DNA from: Pseudomonas sp. 10-1B
Lineage (GTDB): Bacteria > Pseudomonadota > Gammaproteobacteria > Pseudomonadales > Pseudomonadaceae
NCBI RefSeq assembly: GCF_000935045.1
Contig: NZ_JYKS01000012.1
Span: forward strand, 1-64,000
Reading direction: 5' to 3'
Length of the DNA stretch: 64,000 nt
Shown: positions 8,737 to 15,283 of the stretch, piece after piece
Position numbering within the stretch: position 1 is the first letter of the stretch
Layout: each line of letters starts with the position of its first letter
Notes under the pieces: model-generated
Told to the model about the DNA's origin: nothing
Databases searched by the model: none
Seen by the model: only the letters and a program-made list of their open reading frames with translations
Program-made: the position numbers and the translations under genes

Positions 8737-9108
8737 CTTTGGGCGATAGAAAACCTGATTGTTTCCGCATAATCATGCATCGTTTCCGCATCAGGGACTA
8801 AACAGGCTCTCCTGGAGCTGATGGCGTGGGCTGGGATCGAGGAGCAGGGCGAGGCGATGACGCTGATGAATCATCACCTGCATGGGCTGGGTCCTGGCGT
8901 TGCACTGCCACTTCTGAGTAGATGGTTGATATCCCAGTCTAAGCTTTTTCCGAAGCTGTACGAGCAGAACGGGCATCCAGAATGCTCATCCGTACTCAGC
9001 CTGACCGTGTGTTTGACGCTAGATAAATCCATTCATATCTCCCGAGCCGGCCCCATGCCGGCTACCCGTAGTACCCCATCCCGAACCAAATTGCCACCAT
9101 GCCAAAGG
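8737..9108. other. Gene-poor stretch after tRNA-Cys
   Basis: No convincing gene. The only structure is a direct repeat, GTTTCCGCAT at 8761-8770 and 8782-8791, just past the tRNA terminator. Its spacing resembles repeated transposase-binding sites at some insertion-sequence ends, so this may be the scar of a lost element. Open frames here on both strands lack ribosome sites and family features. Confidence 0.4.
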
Positions 9109-9327
9109 TCAGTCCGGCGAGCTTTTTGGGGAGTGGAACGGCGCGAAGGTCATTCCGAAAAACCAACCTCCGATCATTGCCAGCCATATCGACTTGTACC
9201 CGTCGACGTTATAGGCAAGCCAGTAGTTGGCCGCCGTAATGACAGCGAACACTGAGAAAAACTGCTTGCGGGAATACCTGCTCAGGTAGCGGGTTGCTGC
9301 GGCTTCGAGGTCTTTGAGCTTCTTCAC
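9109..9327 (-). CDS. Small hypothetical membrane protein
   Basis: A 72-residue protein starting at GTG (9325-9327) with AAGGA nine bases upstream. A basic, amphipathic N-terminus (KKLKDLEAAATRYLSRYSRK) is followed by two hydrophobic segments (FFSVFAVITAANYWLAY and IWLAMIGGWFFGMTFA). No family recognised. Expression is plausible because of the ribosome site. Confidence 0.5.
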   Translation of the reverse strand: MKKLKDLEAAATRYLSRYSRKQFFSVFAVITAANYWLAYNVDGYKSIWLAMIGGWFFGMTFAPFHSPKSSPD

Positions 9328-9370
9328 TGCAATTCATCCTTGAAAAAACCCGTAATCCTACCCTATAGCC

Positions 9371-9525
9371 TAATGCCAGTCAGTTAAGGTTTCTGCAGCC
9401 CTTCGCGGGCACGCCCGCTCCCACAGGTTTGGCGCTGAGCTTTGGAAATGTGCGGTCCCTGTGGGAGCGGGCGTGCCCGCGAAGGGCCGCAAAGCGGCCC
9501 CAAATTGCTTAACTGACTGGCATTA
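9371..9525. mobile_element. MITE-like element carrying a REP pair
   Basis: A 155-bp unit bounded by perfect 18-bp inverted repeats, TAATGCCAGTCAGTTAAG (9371-9388) and its complement (9508-9525). It is flanked on both sides by the same 10-bp sequence CCCTATAGCC (9361-9370 and 9526-9535), which looks like a target-site duplication. Inside is a complete inverted REP pair of the GCGGGCACGCCCGCTCCCACAG type. It has no coding capacity, so any movement would need a transposase in trans. Related, mostly one-ended copies lie at 2935, 39298, 47590 and 50891. Confidence 0.75.
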
Positions 9526-9880
9526 CCCTATAGCCCCACTTTGACACCATGCCGCATCCGGCCACGGAGGGCGATGCAGGCCTGATGACGCGCGGCAAGG
9601 CCCCGGCATTCTGCGATCCGGGCGACATGGTGTACCGGGTGACCGCCGAAGGGCAGAAGTTTGATCTGTCCAGGCTTCCGTCACCACCCCCTCGAAAGTA
9701 CACAAAGTTCAATGCCTACCTCGACAAGTGCGAGTGTTACACGGATTCGCTCACTTCCTCGGCATCAACATGCCGCTGTAGGCAGCGCGGCGAGTGGCGG
9801 GATCGCGAATACTGGATGGTCCGCTACCCCGTGTGAGTGTGTACCGCCAGTATCGGCGCCACTATAGCTTCACCAAGTGC
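9526..9880. other. Intergenic stretch without a clear gene
   Basis: Holds the right-hand copy of the 10-bp direct repeat and an open frame (9549-9836, plus strand, 95 codons) that has Cys-rich and Arg-rich ends, no ribosome site and no family resemblance. I see no supported gene here. Confidence 0.35.
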
Positions 9881-10891
9881 TCAACTTTCGAAGTCGATCA
9901 CCATCCGGCCTTTGATTTTCCCCTCGAGCATTTCGTCGAAGATCTGGTTTATATCCTCGATCGGCCGCAGGGTCACCTTCGGCACCACTTTCCCTTCCGC
10001 TGCAAACTGGAAAGCTTCCTGCAAGTCCTGGCGGGTTCCCACCAGCGAGCCGACCACTTCGATACCATCCAGTACCAGGCGGGGGATATTCAGGTTCATG
10101 GATTCCGACGGCAGCCCGACGGCGACCAGGCGCCCACCGGCGCGCAGTGCGTCGACAGCCGAGTTGAACGCGGCCTTGGCTACTGCGGTAACTACGGCGG
10201 CATGTGCGCCGCCAGTCTGGGCCTGGATGACTTTCGCCGCGTCCTGCGTGCGTGAATTGATAACCAGGTCCGCACCCATCTCGCTGGCGAAGCGCAGTTG
10301 TTCGTCGTTGACGTCAATGGCGATCACTTTGGCGTTGAAGACGTTCTTGGCATATTGCAGGGCCAGGTTGCCCAGGCCGCCGAGGCCGTAAATGGCAATC
10401 CATTGGCCGGGGCGGATGTTGGAAATTTTCACCGCTTTGTAGGTCGTCACGCCGGCGCAGGTGATGCTGCTGGCGGCAGCGGAGTCGAGCCCGTCGGGCA
10501 CCTTGACCGAGTAATCGGCTTTGACGATGCAGGCTTCGGCCATGCCGCCGTCCACGGTGTACCCGGAGTTCTTCACTTCGCGGCACAGGGTTTCGTTGCC
10601 GCTGTTGCAATACTCGCAATGCCCACAGCCCTGGTAGAACCATGCAACGCTGGCGCGGTCACCTGGCTTGAGCGAGGTGACACCCGGTCCTACCGCCTGG
10701 ACCACGCCGATGCCTTCATGGCCTAGCACAACACCGGTCTTGTCGCCGAAGTCGCCATTTTTCACGTGCAGGTCGGTGTGACACACACCGCAGCATTGCA
10801 TCCTCAGCAGCGCTTCGCCGTGTTCGAGAGGGCGCAGGTCTTTTTCCACCACATCCACGCGACCGCCTGGTGCAACAACAGCAGCTTTCAT
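9881..10891 (-). CDS. adhP: Alcohol dehydrogenase AdhP
   Basis: A 336-residue zinc-dependent medium-chain alcohol dehydrogenase that oxidises ethanol and other short alcohols with NAD+. Catalytic-zinc ligands are in [10 protein letters not shown] and GHEGIG; the structural-zinc loop is [15 protein letters not shown]. The Rossmann motif is [16 protein letters not shown]. The sequence closely follows E. coli AdhP in length and motifs. The start at 10891 is chosen because GGAGG lies eight bases upstream; an ATG four codons earlier overlaps that site. Confidence 0.95.
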   Translation of the reverse strand: MKAAVVAPGGRVDVVEKDLRPLEHGEALLRMQCCGVCHTDLHVKNGDFGDKTGVVLGHEGIGVVQAVGPGVTSLKPGDRASVAWFYQGCGHCEYCNSGNETLCREVKNSGYTVDGGMAEACIVKADYSVKVPDGLDSAAASSITCAGVTTYKAVKISNIRPGQWIAIYGLGGLGNLALQYAKNVFNAKVIAIDVNDEQLRFASEMGADLVINSRTQDAAKVIQAQTGGAHAAVVTAVAKAAFNSAVDALRAGGRLVAVGLPSESMNLNIPRLVLDGIEVVGSLVGTRQDLQEAFQFAAEGKVVPKVTLRPIEDINQIFDEMLEGKIKGRMVIDFES

Positions 10892-11053
10892 ACGAGCCTC
10901 CATGTCTATCTGAGTGAGCTTGGGTTAGCGCTGGGTTAGCATAGCCCTTGCCTGGCCAGGCAAAACTGCCTCAGGTCATGGTCTCAAGCATCGGCGCAAG
11001 TGGCGCGATGCCTGGAAGAGCAGCGCATGTCACGCGGATGGCTTGTAGGCGAG

Positions 11054-11089
11054 CAAAAAGAAAAGCCCGCGGCAATGATGCGGCGGGCT
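11054..11089 (-). terminator. Minus-strand terminator without an obvious gene
   Basis: On the minus strand, AGCCCGC and GCGGGCT form a 7-bp stem followed by TTTTCTTTTT. It lies upstream of adhP on the same strand, so something transcribed leftward must end here. Confidence 0.65.
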
Positions 11090-11360
11090 GCAAGAACATA
11101 CGGAGCAGGTTTAGTGTGCCTATCCAGATGTCAGTATTTCGTGAAGGTCAGGTCACCAGGTTGTCATGTATGTGCTTGTCTGACCTGGCCCTATCGCCAG
11201 ACGCAGCCATGAAAAAAGCCCGCCATGAAAGGCGGGCAAGCGACGTTTGAAGGGAGAGCCTGCAGATTGGACCTGGCCGGTTAACCGAGGATTAAGCGCA
11301 ATGCATTGACCTGCGAACCTGATCAGCCTATACAGGCCTGCCATTCGCTCAGGAGCCAGC
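11090..11360 (-). ncRNA. Possible small RNA region between two terminators
   Basis: No plausible protein is seen here, yet two minus-strand terminators (11054-11089 and 11212-11237) punctuate it. The inner part contains an inverted repeat (AGGTCAG...CTGACCT, around 11151-11184). The simplest reading is one or two small minus-strand transcripts. No promoter could be assigned with confidence. Confidence 0.3.
11212..11237 (-). terminator. Second minus-strand terminator without an obvious gene
   Basis: GCCCGCC, a six-base loop and GGCGGGC form a perfect 7-bp stem followed by TTTTTT on the minus strand. The nearest minus-strand gene upstream (the DoxX gene) is more than 300 bp away and a plus-strand gene lies between. 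Confidence 0.7.
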
Positions 11361-11558
11361 ATGCACGACGAAGACGACCTGCACGAACCCGAGCACGATC
11401 ACCTGCTTGATCACGAATTTCTCTACGACGATGTGGAGCCCGAGGCGGATGCCCAGGGCGCCGAGGATGAGCTGGAGGAAGATGAGGAAACGCGGGATGA
11501 CTTCGATGACGAAGAGCGTGATCACCCCGCCTGGTTCGACGACTGCGAAGACGATTGA
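11361..11558 (+). CDS. Highly acidic small protein
   Basis: A 65-residue protein of which about half the residues are Asp or Glu, with no Lys (for example EDELEEDEETRDDFDDEERD). AGGAGCCAGC precedes the ATG, which supports translation. The strong acidity suggests a nucleic-acid mimic, an intrinsically disordered protein or a metal or basic-protein binder. No family recognised. Confidence 0.55.
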   Translation: MHDEDDLHEPEHDHLLDHEFLYDDVEPEADAQGAEDELEEDEETRDDFDDEERDHPAWFDDCEDD

Positions 11559-11559
11559 T

Positions 11560-11973
11560 TCAGCGCCCGTCCACCGAGAAGCGCCCGGGGCCGCTCACGG
11601 CCAGCAACAGCAGGCCGCCCATGATGCTGAGGTTTTTCAGAAACTGCGTCATGTTGGCGCTGCGCTCGGGGTCGACCATATTCCAGAACGGGTGGCCCAG
11701 TAGCGCCGTGCCGAGCACGAACAGCGCGAACAGGAAGGCCAGCGGGCGTGTGTAGAAACCCAGGATCAGCAGGATGGCCACGACGAACTCCATGAGCACG
11801 GCAATCGCTGCTGCCAGCATCGGGGCAGGGGCGCCCAGTGAGGTCATGTAGCCGACCGTGCCGTCGAAGCCGGTCAGCTTGGCCCAGCCAGACAAGACGA
11901 ACAGGATCATCAGCAGCACGCGGGCAATCAGGATAATGATGTCGCGTTGACCATCGAACAGGGAGTAGCGCAT
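11560..11973 (-). CDS. DoxX family membrane protein
   Basis: A 137-residue protein with four hydrophobic segments and typical DoxX-family features (LLMILFVLSGWAKLTGF, LLILGFYTRPLAFLFALF). Family members are linked to thiol and redox balance at the membrane. The start at 11973 (MRYSLFDG) fits the family; an 11-codon longer GTG start is possible. It converges on the acidic protein gene with one base between the stops. Confidence 0.85.
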   Translation of the reverse strand: MRYSLFDGQRDIIILIARVLLMILFVLSGWAKLTGFDGTVGYMTSLGAPAPMLAAAIAVLMEFVVAILLILGFYTRPLAFLFALFVLGTALLGHPFWNMVDPERSANMTQFLKNLSIMGGLLLLAVSGPGRFSVDGR

Positions 11974-12041
11974 GGTGGCGTTCCAGTGGACGGGTTCAAG
12001 CTCCACTCTAGCAGCTGCGCCAAATATTGCTGCCAGGTAGC

Positions 12042-12067
12042 AAAAAGGCGCCGCAAGGGCGCCTTTT
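12042..12067 (-). terminator. Terminator of the split tRNA-Leu
   Basis: On the minus strand, AAAAGGCGCC, a short loop and GGCGCCTTTTT form a strong hairpin with a T tract, 11 bp beyond the encoded CCA end of tRNA-Leu exon 2. Confidence 0.85.
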
Positions 12068-12077
12068 CAAGGAAGTT

Positions 12078-12123
12078 TGGTGCGAGTGGCGGGACTCGAA
12101 CCCGCAAGGCTCACGCCGACAGA
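12078..12123 (-). tRNA. tRNA-Leu (UAA), 3' exon
   Basis: A 46-nt 3' part of tRNA-Leu: 3' anticodon strand TCTGT, long variable arm (CGGC-GTGA-GCC), T-arm GCGGGTTCGAGTCCCGC, 3' acceptor strand CACTCGC and encoded ACCA. It pairs with the 5' exon at 14686-14724 in both the acceptor stem (GCGAGTG/CACTCGC) and the anticodon stem (GCAGA/TCTGT). The joined product is 85 nt, normal for this tRNA. Confidence 0.92.
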
Positions 12124-12173
12124 GTTGGGTCGCCTGCCAGGGTCTCAGAGAGAACATCCAACAGGCTCCCACC

Positions 12174-12207
12174 GAACCGGACGTGCAACTTTCATAGCAT
12201 CCGGCTC
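12174..12207 (-). ncRNA. Group II intron domain V
   Basis: A 34-nt hairpin of canonical domain V form: GAGCCGGATGC...GAAA...GCACGTCCGGTTC, with the GAAA tetraloop and the bulge in the usual place. This is the catalytic metal-binding core of the ribozyme. It lies between the end of the reverse-transcriptase ORF and domain VI. Confidence 0.92.
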
Positions 12208-12228
12208 TCCAGCATGCGATTTACGCCA

Positions 12229-14063
12229 TCACTGAGGCACGTACGCAAGTGAAGACAATTTGAGGTCGTCGTACTTGCCAGCGTGGATCTTGTCGTGGCA
12301 GCCCTGACAAACTGGGAGCTGCTTCCGATTGATGGCACTCATTATCTTGTTGAAACCACTCGTGATATTTTTGTTACCTTTGCGGAGGGCTCGGATGTGA
12401 TGCATTTCCACACCAGTACTGTTGCCACAAACCGCGCAAGGGTTACCAAGGTGGCTGCGGGTTAACCTGGCAGTTTGTGCCATAAGAACATCAAGCTCTA
12501 ATGGCTTCTGCGGCACCGCGAATGGCTGGCGCCATTGTGGTGGCTTCCAGAACCCTACGGTGATGGTTTCACCCTTCGCTGATCTGTAACTGGCCTGTGG
12601 GAAGACGCCGTACCGTTGAATCGCTCTAGGAACCCTAATCCTGTGCTTATGACTTAGAGTCATGAGGCAAGAATATTGAAGGATGTACATGACCCAGCTG
12701 AGCGTGTAGGCGTTGTTACACACGCAGTAGTAGTTGTAGATTCCTCTCCAGATCGAGTTGAATCGCATGATGATTTCATGGTCTTCAAGGCTCACGAAGA
12801 GCCTTTTCGATCTAGGGAAGAACTCCTTTCCTCTCAGTGTGTGGCAAAATCCTGATACATTCAGCTTGGTGATCAGCGTTTTCGCTGAGACATCAACCCT
12901 TGGTTTCCATCCGGTCACGCGCTTGATCGAGGATCGTCGGCCTTCGGCTTTAACTCGCAGGCGTTTTACCGACCCTCCAATGGAGAGCTGGTAGCCTAAG
13001 AATGAGGCCTGTTCCGACTTCGCGTGAGTGATTAACGTCTTCTCCGCAGAGAGTTCCAGTTTCAGTTGAGTTGCTAGGAATGTGGAGGCGCGGGACTTAA
13101 TATCCTCAGCCAGTTCCTTGCTACCTGTGACGCCGATCATCCAGTCGTCCGCGTAGCGGACGTAGAACACCCGACAAAAGTCGGGGTCGTCGACTAGCAC
13201 CGTCGGTAGGAGCGATGCTGCGTGCTCCAACTCCTTCACAACTTCAGAATCCTTGGTAGCTTGCCCCTTCGAAATCAGGTAGTCCTTCTTCCGTATGAGC
13301 TTTCGCCACTCCGGATTTGGTTTCCTCTTCGTCCCTTTGGTGAGTTCCGTGCGGAGGTCATCGACCCAGCTGTCGAACTCATGCAGGTAGATATTCGCGA
13401 GGATAGGGCTGATGACCCCTCCCTGCGGTGTCCCCAGCTTGTTGGACGACAGTGAGCCGTCCACTTCCCGGATATCCGCACGAAGGAATGTCCAGATGAG
13501 ATTGATGAACCTCTCATCTTTGATCCGCTTGCGCAGCAAGGAGATCAGAACATGATGGTCGATGTTGTCGAAGAACCCTTTAATGTCCCCTTCGACCAAC
13601 CATGTCACGCCGTTCCATTTAGTAAACTCTTGAATTGCCGTATGGCAGCCCAAATTCGGCCTGAATCCATGGCTATGGCTGGAGAACGAGGGTGAGGTCG
13701 CGCTGTCGTAGATTGATTCGAGAATCTCCCGAATCATTTCTTGGACGATCTTGTCTCTTGGGGAGGGAATCCCTAGAGGGCGGGTCTTCCCATTGGCCTT
13801 GGGTATGAATTTCCTGCGGACAGGTCTGGGCTGGTACGAACCGTTTCGGATCGACTCACACAGTTTCCAAGTGCTTCTGAGGAGATGTGATCAAGCGTAA
13901 CTCCATCGTCGCCCGCAGTCATATTGCCTGGGTTTGACTTAATCCGCTCATAGGCAAGAGTTGCCAGTTGCGGAGAGCACACTAATCTGAAGATGTTGTC
14001 GTTTTCCCACTTGGGATCGCAATTCAACTTTCTGAGAGTTTCTAGTCGTTCAATGATCTTCAT
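12229..14063 (-). pseudogene. ltrA: Group II intron reverse transcriptase/maturase, frameshifted
   Basis: The intron-encoded protein would be about 610 residues. The N-terminal RT0 part (RLVCSPQLATLAYERIKSNP) starts at 14063. After ISSEALG near 13864-13869, a loss of one A in a short A run shifts the frame; the rest continues in the next frame (LCESIRNGSYQPRPVRRKFI) to 12229. It then shows RT blocks (GTPQGGVISPILANIYL, YADDWMIG), domain X (IWRGIYNYYCVCNN) and an HNH endonuclease (CAVC...MHHI...CQGCH). It is closest to the mitochondrial-like (ML/IIA) class. A sequencing error in the A run or frameshifted translation cannot be excluded. Confidence 0.85.
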
Positions 14064-14167
14064 GAGCCATCCAACTCAACCATTTTCGAACTAGGTAACG
14101 CATGCCTGTAACCCTTCTGAGATCATCCCCCTCGCGGGATGAGATCCCCTTCCTTGTTAGGGAATAA

Positions 14168-14252
14168 TGGTACCCCGGGTCGGACTCGAACCGACACGTT
14201 CAAAGAACGAGGCATTTTAAGTGCCTTGCGTCTACCATTTCGCCACCGGGGC
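14168..14252 (-). tRNA. tRNA-Leu (UAA) carried inside the intron
   Basis: A complete 85-nt tRNA: acceptor GCCCCGG/CCGGGGT, anticodon stem AGGCA/TGCCT, loop CTTAAAA (anticodon UAA), variable arm CGTTC-TTT-GAACG, T-arm GTCGGTTCGAGTCCGAC and encoded ACCA. It has the same strand as the intron and lies between domain III (CTACGGAGTA...TCGTAGTAG, 14260-14281) and the reverse-transcriptase start. Its body differs from the split host tRNA at most stem positions, so it is not a recent duplicate. It has no own terminator; processing from the intron transcript is likely. Confidence 0.93.
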
Positions 14253-14403
14253 CACACTCTACTACGATTACTCCGTAGCCATATCGCTCGCACGACTTAG
14301 GCCATCCCCGCGTTAACGGCGGAACGTTGCACTGGACTTAGGTACCCCTTTCGTCATTTGGCCCCTCGCTGGGGTTGAGCCTTGGAGGTGAACTACGGGA
14401 GGC

Positions 14404-14410
14404 CTTAAAA
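14404..14410 (-). other. Intron EBS1 sequence
   Basis: Minus-strand TTTTAAG, perfectly complementary to the last seven bases of the 5' exon (CTTAAAA, the whole tRNA anticodon loop). The neighbouring A (14411) can pair with the first 3' exon base. Confidence 0.75.
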
Positions 14411-14492
14411 TCTTGCCTTCCGTCACCAAGAAATGGGGCGTCGGTATCCTTTCCCCATCGACGCCGTCGAGTCGCTCTCTGACTAGGGTTCG

Positions 14493-14497
14493 AGCAG
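14493..14497 (-). other. Intron EBS2 sequence
   Basis: Minus-strand CTGCT, complementary to AGCAG located 9-13 bases before the 5' splice site, in the D/anticodon-stem part of the host tRNA-Leu. The cargo tRNA has AAGGC there and would not pair. Confidence 0.6.
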
Positions 14498-14685
14498 TAT
14501 AGCCCTTACCATATCCATTCTACCTGCCTCGCCAGGGGAGCGGATACTACCCCATTTGAGACTTTTCACACCATGCTACAGTCCCTTGCGGGGTTTCCCC
14601 CTCCGGTAAGGTGCTGGTTTAGCCACATTATTCACAGTGGCAACGTATGCCTACGTTATCGATCCGCCGCCCTCTACGGGCGCAC

Positions 14686-14724
14686 TTTTAAGTCTGCTGT
14701 GTATACCAATTCCACCACACTCGC
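14686..14724 (-). tRNA. tRNA-Leu (UAA), 5' exon
   Basis: A 39-nt 5' part of tRNA-Leu: acceptor strand GCGAGTG, D-arm GTGG-AATTGGTATACAC, anticodon-stem strand GCAGA and the complete loop CTTAAAA (anticodon UAA). The intron begins immediately after the loop, between tRNA positions 38 and 39. A strong promoter lies upstream at 14789-14817. Confidence 0.93.
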
Positions 14725-14788
14725 ACGCTTGAAGGGGTCGCAATGACCAGCTCGCTTCTAAGCAGAAGGGCTTCGCAATCAAGCGCGC

Positions 14789-14817
14789 TTTATAACCCAT
14801 TGTTATAGTTGAGTCAA
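14789..14817 (-). promoter_or_regulatory. Sigma-70 promoter of the split tRNA-Leu
   Basis: Minus-strand TTGACT (14812-14817) and TATAAA (14789-14794) with exactly 17 bp spacing and a GCGCGC discriminator, typical of stringently controlled stable-RNA promoters. A leader of about 60 nt precedes exon 1. Confidence 0.8.
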
Positions 14818-14925
14818 CTGCAGCACCTATGATCAACAGAATGAAGGGCCGATCGAATGGGCAATTGACACCTTGCTGTCATTACGCCACTGTTCCCCCT
14901 TTATTGGATCCAAGAGTATGCAGCG

Positions 14926-15201
14926 ATGACCGAGTCCAAGGCTTCCGGGCGTATCGTGCGCCCGCGGCTGTTCTGGCGGCTGCTGTTCGCGCAGGTGGTC
15001 GTGCTGGGGGCGTTTCTCTACCTCAGCTTGTTGAGCCTGGGTGGTTACCTGCTGGTGCTGGGTTTCGGTGCCGAGCACCCGCAGCCACAGCGGCTGATGG
15101 CCCTGGCCGGGGGCGGGGGGATCGTGCTGGTAGCCCTATGGCTGCTGAAAGTGGCAATGCCACGGCGTATCAGCCCGGTGCTCGTCGAGCCTGAGCGCTG
15201 A
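14926..15201 (+). CDS. Small hypothetical membrane protein
   Basis: A 91-residue protein with a basic N-terminus and two hydrophobic segments (FWRLLFAQVVVLGAFLYLSLLSLGGYLLVL as one long stretch, then ALAGGGGIVLVALWLL). No family recognised. It precedes the kinase gene by 82 bp and might be its first operon member, but the ribosome site is weak. Confidence 0.5.
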   Translation: MTESKASGRIVRPRLFWRLLFAQVVVLGAFLYLSLLSLGGYLLVLGFGAEHPQPQRLMALAGGGGIVLVALWLLKVAMPRRISPVLVEPER

Positions 15202-15283
15202 CCCTCGGATAGCCACGCGGGCGTTCACAGGGCACTCTTGGCTAAGCTCATTTCGTCCTTCCTGCTGTGCCGGTGGAGTTTGC

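Larger units (their letters stand above)
12124..14685 (-). mobile_element. Group II intron inserted in tRNA-Leu(UAA), with tRNA cargo
   Basis: A 2562-nt intron. It begins GTGCGCCCGT (as in subgroup IIA introns such as Ll.LtrB) and ends CCCAAC. The 5' exon end CTTAAAA (IBS1) is perfectly complementary to TTTTAAG at 14404-14410 (EBS1). AGCAG in the exon (IBS2) pairs with CTGCT at 14493-14497 (EBS2). The base before EBS1 (A) can pair with the first 3' exon base (T), as the delta-delta' pair of subgroup IIA. Domain V is at 12174-12207, and a bulged A seven bases from the end (12130) is the likely branch point. Domain IV holds a complete tRNA-Leu(UAA) and the reverse-transcriptase ORF. Confidence 0.92.

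Noticed and set aside
9549..9836. 95-codon frame after the MITE-like element
   Set aside because: No ribosome site, no similarity I can see, and an odd Cys/Arg-rich end. Not enough to call a gene.
12283..12465. Plus-strand 60-codon frame in the intron
   Set aside because: Antisense to the HNH part of the reverse-transcriptase ORF.
14168..14252. Cargo tRNA as the true host gene, with the intron placed elsewhere
   Set aside because: The flanking halves join to a full tRNA at the precise intron borders with base-paired stems and IBS/EBS matches, and domain III and the reverse-transcriptase ORF enclose the inner tRNA. The nested reading explains all the sequence.
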